Under the pieces are notes generated by a model. That model saw only the letters and a program-made list of their open reading frames with translations, did no database searches and had not been told where the DNA came from. The position numbers were made by a program, and so were the translations under genes. A stretch of 46,499 nt of DNA from the NCBI GenBank assembly GCA_009840005.1, contig VXOR01000090.1:1-46499 (forward strand). Direction: 5' to 3'. This DNA is from Gemmatimonadota bacterium. Lineage in GTDB: Bacteria; Latescibacterota; UBA2968; UBA8231. This document shows positions 40,959-46,499 of the stretch, piece after piece (position 1 is the first letter of the stretch; every line of letters starts with the position of its first letter).

Positions 40959-40987
40959 TTGACAGGGTGCTGCCATCCGGCTAGATT
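40959..40987 (+). promoter_or_regulatory. Predicted sigma70-type promoter for uvrB
   Basis: TTGACA (40959-40964), a 17-base spacer and TAGATT (40982-40987) end 21 bases before the uvrB ATG. The surrounding 40820-40960 is AT-rich and also serves the divergent nuclease gene. I did not find a LexA-type box. Confidence 0.6.
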
Positions 40988-41008
40988 GGCCGCTAGCAAG
41001 GAGGATAC

Positions 41009-43003
41009 ATGGATCAGTTCAAACTGGTTGCCGATTACTCGCCCGCTGGCGACCAACCCCAAGCCATCGCCGAGCTAGTCGAGGGCGTGCGGCAGCAGCA
41101 CGCCCGCCAGACGCTGTTGGGCGTGACCGGAAGCGGCAAGACCTTTGCGATGGCCAACGTCGTCGAGGAGTTGCAGATGCCGGCTTTAGTCATCTCGCAC
41201 AACAAGACGCTGGCCGCCCAGCTCTACGGCGAGCTCAAGGGATATTTCCCCGACAATGCGGTGGAGTATTTCGTCAGCTACTACGACTACTATCAGCCCG
41301 AGGCCTACAAGCCGAGCACGGACACGTATATCGAGAAGGAGGTCGAGCGCAACGAGGAGATCGACCGCTTGCGGCTCAAGGCTATCACCTCGCTGTTGCA
41401 GCGCCGCGATGTGGTCGTAGTAGCCACGGTCTCGTGCATTTACGGCATTGGCTCGCCCCGCGAATACGACGAGCAGAAGGTCTCCCTGCGGCGGGGCGAG
41501 CAGATCGAGCGCGACGATATTTTGCGCGCCCTAATCGACATCTATTACACCCGCAATGATTTCGAACTGCAACGCGGCTGCTTTCGGGTGCGGGGCGATA
41601 TCGTCGAGATCGTGCCGGGGTCGGAAGAGCGCGCCGTGCGGATTGAGATGTTTGGCGATGAGATCGAGGGCATTTACCTGATCGACGCGCTCACTGGCGA
41701 GGTGTTGGAGCCGCGCGAACACGTCAGCGTCTTCCCGGCCAAAGCCTACGTGACCGACGAGGAGCGGACGGAGCAAGCCTGCGAGCAAATCCTCGTCGAA
41801 TTGGAGCATCACCTCCTCGACTTGCGCACCGAAAATAAGCTGGTGGAGGCGCATCGGCTGGAGACGCGCACCAAGTACGACGTGGAGCTGATCCGCGAGG
41901 TCGGCTTCTGCCCGGGGATTGAAAACTACTCGCGCTACATGGACGGCCGCCAGCCGGGGTCCGCGCCGTATGTATTGCTCGACTACTTCCCCGAGGATTA
42001 CCTGCTTTTTATCGACGAGTCGCACGTTACTGTGCCGCAGATCCGGGGCATGTTTCGCGGGGACCGCTCGCGCAAGGAGACCTTGGTCGAGCACGGCTTC
42101 CGCCTGCCGTCGGCCTATGACAATCGGCCGCTGGTGTTCAAGGAATTTGAGGAGCGGATGGGCTGGACGGTCTTTGTGTCGGCCACGCCGGCAGAGTACG
42201 AACTGAAGCAGTCGGGCGGCGTGGTGGTCGAGCAGGTGATCCGGCCCACGGGATTGGTCGATCCCTCCATTGACGTGCGGCCGCAAGAGGGGCAGATCGA
42301 CGACCTCGTCGAGGAGATAAGGCAGCGGGCCGAAAGGAGCGAGCGGGTCTTAGTTACGACCATGACCAAGCGCATGGCCGAAAACCTCGCCGACTACTTT
42401 GAACAGCTCGACATCCGCGTGCGCTACCTACATTCGGATATTGAGACGCTGGACCGCGTCGAGATTCTCCGCGATTTGCGTTTGGGGGAGTTTGACGTGC
42501 TGGTGGGGATCAACCTGCTGCGCGAAGGCTTGGATTTGCCCGAGGTCTCGCTGGTGGCCGTGCTCGACGCCAGCAAGGAGGGCTTCCTGCGCTCGGAGGT
42601 TGCACTGATCCAAACGGTTGGCCGCGCGGCCCGCAATGCCGCCGGCAAGGTGATTTTCTACGCTGATCACGTCACCAATTCGATGCAGAGGGCCATAGAC
42701 GAGACCTATCGCCGCCGCCACAAGCAAGAGGCGTACAACGCCGAGCACGCCATTGTGCCGGAGACCATATACCGCAGCCGGGAAGAGATTATCCAGGCGA
42801 CCTCAGTGCTCGAAAGCGTGCGCGGTGTGGCACCTGAATTGGCAGCCGAGCCGACGATCAACTACCAAGAAATAGAAGACCAAGAGGAGTTGCTCGCCGA
42901 TTTGGAGCAGCAGATGAAGGCCGCGGCGGCCAATTTGCAGTTTGAAAAGGCCGCGCATCTGCGCGATGAAATCACGCGGATCAAGGAGCAGCAGGTGAGT
43001 TGA
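41009..43003 (+). CDS. uvrB: UvrABC excinuclease subunit B
   Basis: 664 residues, normal length. Central DNA-loading helicase of nucleotide excision repair: it receives damage from UvrA, verifies it and positions UvrC. Walker A GVTGSGKTFAMANV is near residue 38; the damage-probing hairpin YYDYYQPEAYKPSTDTYIEK follows. Then come LLFIDESHVTVPQIRGMFRG, VSATPAEYEL, GINLLREGLDLPEVSLVAVL and the motif VI QTVGRAARNA. The C-terminal UVR domain (EQQMKAAAANLQFEKAAHLR) contacts UvrC and UvrA. AGGAGG precedes the ATG, and a good promoter is just upstream. Confidence 0.98.
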   Translation: MDQFKLVADYSPAGDQPQAIAELVEGVRQQHARQTLLGVTGSGKTFAMANVVEELQMPALVISHNKTLAAQLYGELKGYFPDNAVEYFVSYYDYYQPEAYKPSTDTYIEKEVERNEEIDRLRLKAITSLLQRRDVVVVATVSCIYGIGSPREYDEQKVSLRRGEQIERDDILRALIDIYYTRNDFELQRGCFRVRGDIVEIVPGSEERAVRIEMFGDEIEGIYLIDALTGEVLEPREHVSVFPAKAYVTDEERTEQACEQILVELEHHLLDLRTENKLVEAHRLETRTKYDVELIREVGFCPGIENYSRYMDGRQPGSAPYVLLDYFPEDYLLFIDESHVTVPQIRGMFRGDRSRKETLVEHGFRLPSAYDNRPLVFKEFEERMGWTVFVSATPAEYELKQSGGVVVEQVIRPTGLVDPSIDVRPQEGQIDDLVEEIRQRAERSERVLVTTMTKRMAENLADYFEQLDIRVRYLHSDIETLDRVEILRDLRLGEFDVLVGINLLREGLDLPEVSLVAVLDASKEGFLRSEVALIQTVGRAARNAAGKVIFYADHVTNSMQRAIDETYRRRHKQEAYNAEHAIVPETIYRSREEIIQATSVLESVRGVAPELAAEPTINYQEIEDQEELLADLEQQMKAAAANLQFEKAAHLRDEITRIKEQQVS

Positions 43004-43090
43004 TAGGTGCGCCGACAAATGTTGACCTACGGCATTGCCCACCTTAGATTGATCCGGTCTTGCAGAAACATCAAATAGTAGGAGCACATT

Positions 43091-43840
43091 ATGTCAAATG
43101 GTCGCGATGTGATCGTCGATGTTCGAGACGTCAAGATGGTTTACAATGCCAAGAACCGCGACGAATCCACCCATGTTCACGCGCTGCGCGGTTTGACCGT
43201 CCAGGTGTACGAAAACGAGTTTTTTGCCATCATGGGGCCTTCTGGGTCGGGGAAGAGCACGCTTTTTAACATGATCGGCGCTCTACAGACGCCCACTGAC
43301 GGCGAGGTGCTGATCGAGGGCGTCAATCTGGCCTCGCTCAACACGCAGCAGCTAGCGGCGGTGCGCTGCTTTGAGCTGGGTTACATTTTCCAGACTTACA
43401 ATCTCCTGCCGGTGATGAGTGCGCTGATGAACGTGTCGCTGCCCACTGTGTTTGCCGGCATGACCACGGCCGAGGGCGAAAGACGGGCCATGGAGTGTTT
43501 GAAGATCGTCGGTCTAGGTGATCGGGCGCACCACATTCCCTCCGAGCTGTCGGGCGGCCAGCAGCAGCGCGTCGCCATTGCCCGCGCGTTCGTCAACAAG
43601 CCGCGCATCATCCTCGCCGACGAGCCGACCGGCAACCTCGACAGCAACACCGGTCAGGAGATCATCAGCTACATGAAGAGCCTACAACAGGAGATGGGGA
43701 CGACGATCATTACCGTGACCCACGACGACAAAATGCTCACGGCCGCCGACCGCATGGCCTGGATCCGCGATGGACGGCTAGAGCGAGTGGCCAATCGCGA
43801 AGACATCGAGATCCAGGTGGGCAGTATCAAAGAGCACTAA
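43091..43840 (+). CDS. ABC transporter ATP-binding protein (MacB/LolD type)
   Basis: 249 residues. Walker [11 protein letters not shown]-loop [15 protein letters not shown], signature [14 protein letters not shown], Walker [13 protein letters not shown] and H-switch VTHD are all intact. The combination [13 protein letters not shown] with [11 protein letters not shown] is characteristic of the MacB/LolD/FtsE-like group, which pairs with FtsX-type permeases for lipoprotein or substrate extrusion by mechanotransmission. No such permease is adjacent: the gene is followed at once by a strong terminator. It could energise permeases encoded elsewhere. It is 87 bases after uvrB with its own AGGAG ribosome site. 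Confidence 0.92.
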   Translation: MSNGRDVIVDVRDVKMVYNAKNRDESTHVHALRGLTVQVYENEFFAIMGPSGSGKSTLFNMIGALQTPTDGEVLIEGVNLASLNTQQLAAVRCFELGYIFQTYNLLPVMSALMNVSLPTVFAGMTTAEGERRAMECLKIVGLGDRAHHIPSELSGGQQQRVAIARAFVNKPRIILADEPTGNLDSNTGQEIISYMKSLQQEMGTTIITVTHDDKMLTAADRMAWIRDGRLERVANREDIEIQVGSIKEH

Positions 43841-43864
43841 ACTTCTTCTGCCCAAAAAGGAATC

Positions 43865-43907
43865 CAAAAAAGCACCCGATGCTAGCGGAGCATCGGGTGC
43901 TTTTTTT
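43865..43907. terminator. Bidirectional rho-independent terminator
   Basis: AGCACCCGATGCT (43871-43883) pairs perfectly over 13 bp with AGCATCGGGTGCT (43889-43901) around a 5-base loop. Six A precede and T7 follows (43901-43907), so it terminates on both strands, between the ABC ATPase (+) and the VIT-VWA gene (-). Confidence 0.95.
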
Positions 43908-43934
43908 GCGTTTACCGGGAGCTGAGGACGGCTC

Positions 43935-46238
43935 TCAGCGCAGCAGCAACATGCGCCGATGCACGGCCCACTCGCCCACATTCAGCCGATATATGTACAC
44001 CCCGCTGGCCACTTCGCGGCCTAAGTCGTCGCGGCCGTCCCAACTCAGGGTGTGCTCGCCGGCCTGCTGTGCCTCAAGCTGTAGCACGCGCACGAGTTGG
44101 CCCGCCAAGTTGTAGATACTCAGGCGGCTCGGTTCGCCCGCTAGGCGGAACGGTATCAGGAAGGAGATTGCCGTGGAGGCGTTGAAGGGATTGGGGGCGT
44201 TTTGTAGGAGTACCGGCCGGCTGCCTTGGGCGTTTGCGGGGATCTCGTAGGCCCGCTCTTCCACCACCACCAGCATGGCTTGGCCCAACCGGGCAAAGTT
44301 GGCTAGCTCGGCAGGCTGATAGGTGCGACCTTCGTACAGCTCCTTGGGCATACCCGGCTGGTACGCCATATCAATCCATATTTCGTCCTGCAGCGCGAAG
44401 TCGCGGCCCAACCAGTGAGTAGTAGGGCGGGCGTCGTTGATGTTTGTCGTGCTAGAGGCGTCAAAGGAGTCATCGAACGCCAACTCATCGCGCGGTTCGG
44501 GATTGACCTCGACGCCGTCGTCCGGGGCAAACAGCGAGGTGCGCCGCGTCACTAACCGGTATTCTAAGCCCAGCACAAGGATGTCGTCGAGCAGTTCTTG
44601 TTGTTCGCCAAAGCGGGCGATCTGCTCTTCGAGGGCTTGGATCTTCTGGTACGCCCACAACCGGGGGATCAAGCTGCCCGAGACATCGGTCTGGGTGAAC
44701 TCCAGGGGGAAGTCCACGCTCACGTTCTCTTCTCCCACGTGGCCGATCAAGCTCAAGGTGAAGGTCCCGCCGCCTCGGTAGCGGCCCACCTGGAACAGTT
44801 CGCGGCCGGCGGCTAGGGTCTCCAGCCCACGCGGGTGGACGTCGTGGATTTCCACTTGGTCGAAGCTCAGTTCGTCAAGTAGCAAGATGGGAAAGGTGAA
44901 GGATTCAAACAGTTCTTGAAGTGCTGCCTCAATATCGCCTTCGTCCGCGAGGAAGTACGCTTCGCCGCGGTGCTCTTCGGCCAAGCCAGTCAAAAAACCT
45001 TGGTCCACGTCCTGACCCACGCCGATGGTGAAAAGGCGCGCTTGGCCAGCGGACCACTGGCCGACCAGTTCGCTCAAAGGCTCCAGTTCGACTTCGCCGA
45101 GGGTGGGCAGGCCGTCGGTGAGAAAGATGACGTGGTTGACTCGATTGGCGGGAAAGGCCTGCTGCATGGCGCGGCCCAAGCCCGCCTCAAAATTGCTCAC
45201 GCCGAGCGCGTCCTGCTGGTTGATGAAGGCCGTGGCTGCTTTCTTGTTGGCCGCATCGGCGGGCACTGGGGCGGCGGCAAAGGAGTCGGCCCGGTGGGTG
45301 AAAACGACAATGTTGAACAGATCCGCTGCGTCTAGCGCGTCGATCGCCGCGGTGAGGGCACCTTTGACGGCTTGGAGCTTGCCCTGCTGCATGCTCGACG
45401 AAATATCGATGACAAAGGTCAGGCTGCGCGGCAGGGGATCGCCTTGCGTCAACTCGGGCAGGGGCGGCAGCCACAGGGCGTAGTAGCCTAGGTCGTCGTT
45501 TGCTTGCGGCGCAAAGCTGAGTACGGACGGCTTGGGTCGGTCGTCGGTCTGGCGGATGGTCAGGGTGAAGTCCTCCCGGGGTTTTATCTGCTCGTCGCCG
45601 AAGAAGATGTTGGCGCGGTGCGCGTCGGGCCGACCTACCTCGGTGAGCCGCGGCAGTCCCGAGGTCGTCACCGCAAAGGCGTGCTGGCTGCGCACCTGTG
45701 CCCGCAGCACGAACAGTTCCATTTGCAAGGGCTGGTCGGTCTCGGGAGCGAGCGGAAAGGAGTAGTCGAGGCGGCCGCGGCGGGATTCGAGGAGCTGCAT
45801 GTACTCGAATTCGACGCGGCGGCTGCCCTTGGCCGGAAAGGGGAAGATGCTCAGGCGGAATTGATTGGGGGTCACCTGCTCGATTAGAGCGGGATCGATG
45901 CGTTGGCTCACAATGTCGTCGTACGTGCGGCGTGCCTCTTCTTTTTCGAGGACCTCTCCCTGTATCCGCTTGTCGTCAATCCACAGCACCAAATCGGTGA
46001 TGATCGCCCCCTCGGGCAGGGTGAATTCGTAGATGCCTTCTACCTCCCATTCGGCGTGGCTGGTGAAAATTTGGTCGGTGCGCGTGCGGGCGATGCGCTC
46101 GTCAATTTGCACATCCACGGTGACCGAAGTCAGTTCGAGGTGCTGGCGGCCGTCGTCGCCCACGCCGGTGTACACGTAGCCGATGCTGAGGGCGGGGAGG
46201 GGGGCTAGTAGAGCGAGGAGGAGGGTGAGGGTTTTCAT
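43935..46238 (-). CDS. Secreted VIT-VWA protein with C-terminal sorting domain
   Basis: 767 residues from ATG 46238, preceded by AAAGGAA; the protein then opens with a Sec signal (MKTLTLLLALLAPLPALSIG). An inter-alpha-trypsin-type VIT domain follows (about 30-150: TRTDQIFTSHAEWEVEGIYE, then EARRTYDDI). The VWA domain (about 275-440) has a full metal-ion site: VIDISSSMQQGK (DxSxS) and IFLTDGLPTLGE. The last about 80 residues form a FlgD/T9SS-like domain (NAPNPFNASTAISF, then LSIYNLAGQLVRVL and REVASGVYIYRL), used for export or anchoring in FCB-group bacteria. Expected role: adhesion or protein binding at the cell surface. The leucine-rich-repeat gene ends 40 bases upstream, on the same strand. 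Confidence 0.9.
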   Translation of the reverse strand: MKTLTLLLALLAPLPALSIGYVYTGVGDDGRQHLELTSVTVDVQIDERIARTRTDQIFTSHAEWEVEGIYEFTLPEGAIITDLVLWIDDKRIQGEVLEKEEARRTYDDIVSQRIDPALIEQVTPNQFRLSIFPFPAKGSRRVEFEYMQLLESRRGRLDYSFPLAPETDQPLQMELFVLRAQVRSQHAFAVTTSGLPRLTEVGRPDAHRANIFFGDEQIKPREDFTLTIRQTDDRPKPSVLSFAPQANDDLGYYALWLPPLPELTQGDPLPRSLTFVIDISSSMQQGKLQAVKGALTAAIDALDAADLFNIVVFTHRADSFAAAPVPADAANKKAATAFINQQDALGVSNFEAGLGRAMQQAFPANRVNHVIFLTDGLPTLGEVELEPLSELVGQWSAGQARLFTIGVGQDVDQGFLTGLAEEHRGEAYFLADEGDIEAALQELFESFTFPILLLDELSFDQVEIHDVHPRGLETLAAGRELFQVGRYRGGGTFTLSLIGHVGEENVSVDFPLEFTQTDVSGSLIPRLWAYQKIQALEEQIARFGEQQELLDDILVLGLEYRLVTRRTSLFAPDDGVEVNPEPRDELAFDDSFDASSTTNINDARPTTHWLGRDFALQDEIWIDMAYQPGMPKELYEGRTYQPAELANFARLGQAMLVVVEERAYEIPANAQGSRPVLLQNAPNPFNASTAISFLIPFRLAGEPSRLSIYNLAGQLVRVLQLEAQQAGEHTLSWDGRDDLGREVASGVYIYRLNVGEWAVHRRMLLLR

Positions 46239-46278
46239 GGTGAGTTCCTTTCGTTGAAGAGGGACGGATGCGAGTAGG

Positions 46279-46499
46279 TTAGTAGCTGACGTCAACGCCT
46301 CTTGCTTCTAGGGCGGGGATATGCTCGTTGAGGGCTTGGTCGCTGAGGGGGTTGTTTACCAAGTTCACCCAATCGCCTCCACCTAAGCCGGTGTTAGCGA
46401 CTAGGGAGCTTATGTCTTCAATCTGGTTGTCATTCAGGTCTATCCATGTCAGTTTGGTCAAGGTAGCTAGTGGACTCACATCGGCAATCTGGTTATCCC
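46279..46499 (-). CDS. Leucine-rich-repeat protein, C-terminal part
   Basis: The gene runs off the window end, so only its last 73 codons are visible. They contain LRR units of the internalin type (DNQIADVSPLATLTKL and then WIDLNDNQIEDISSL) and a capping segment (NLVNNPLSDQALNEHIPALE) ending in RGVDVSY. A GTG at 46479 should not be taken as the start because the repeat pattern continues upstream of it. Such proteins usually bind proteins at the cell surface. It may share a transcript with the VIT-VWA gene. Confidence 0.8.
   Translation of the reverse strand, partial: DNQIADVSPLATLTKLTWIDLNDNQIEDISSLVANTGLGGGDWVNLVNNPLSDQALNEHIPALEARGVDVSY

Noticed and set aside
43091..43840. ATPase as the missing partner of the permeases at 9083-12137
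   Set aside because: It belongs to the MacB/LolD group, which pairs with a different permease type, and is more than 31 kb away.

Overview
The window is a GC-rich chromosomal segment of a Gram-negative bacterium, with no rRNA or tRNA gene that I could find. A DsbD-type disulfide reductase, lipoprotein and signal-peptide proteins, an FG-GAP/ASPIC-UnbV (CRTAC1-type) lipoprotein and a VIT-VWA protein ending in a FlgD/T9SS-like sorting domain suggest an uncultivated FCB-type lineage (Latescibacterota or Poribacteria-like). That placement is inference only. Intergenic spaces are full of short palindromic repeats, which also fits such genomes.

Layout. 1-3.1 kb: dsbD and a glycosyltransferase, closed by a strong bidirectional terminator. 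3.1-7.3 kb (minus): a small HTH regulator and a gnd-pgi sugar-phosphate pair with a 4-base overlap. 7.3-12.4 kb: a secreted protein of unknown family, two ABC-2 permeases and a 77-residue protein, preceded by decayed fragments of the first and last of these. 12.4-21.7 kb (minus): an FG-GAP lipoprotein, then addA and addB homologues for double-strand-break end processing. 22-24 kb: a CsgG/FlgT-like envelope protein and a zinc alcohol dehydrogenase. 24.2-37.6 kb: a defence island. 37.7-40.7 kb (minus): dnaK, an orphan HicB-type antitoxin and a PD-(D/E)XK nuclease. 41-43.8 kb: uvrB and an ABC ATPase. 43.9-46.5 kb (minus): the VIT-VWA protein and the end of a leucine-rich-repeat protein.

The defence island is the highlight. 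It runs in one direction: an AlbA_2/GHKL-type ATPase with an unusual C-terminal Ig/carboxypeptidase-regulatory-like domain; a type III-like Res helicase-nuclease; a MntA nucleotidyltransferase and HepT HEPN RNase pair lying between res and mod; a mosaic beta-class methyltransferase (mod); an AT-rich two-gene cassette that looks like PARIS (AriA ATPase plus AriB DUF4435/TOPRIM effector); a debris field of antitoxin-like genes without toxins; a relic of a second mod 3-prime end; and a DUF262-DUF1524 (GmrSD-like) nuclease. Restriction would cut foreign DNA, PARIS classically responds to anti-restriction proteins, and HepT-MntA could respond to disturbance of the operon, so the island reads as layered defence with guard modules. 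That functional link is inferred from gene order and family knowledge.

The second highlight is a short palindromic element (core about 24-30 bases) inserted in frame inside coding genes: once in gnd and at four places in addA, with exact inverted copies up to 30 bases long. A related longer hairpin lies between genes near 24.1 kb.
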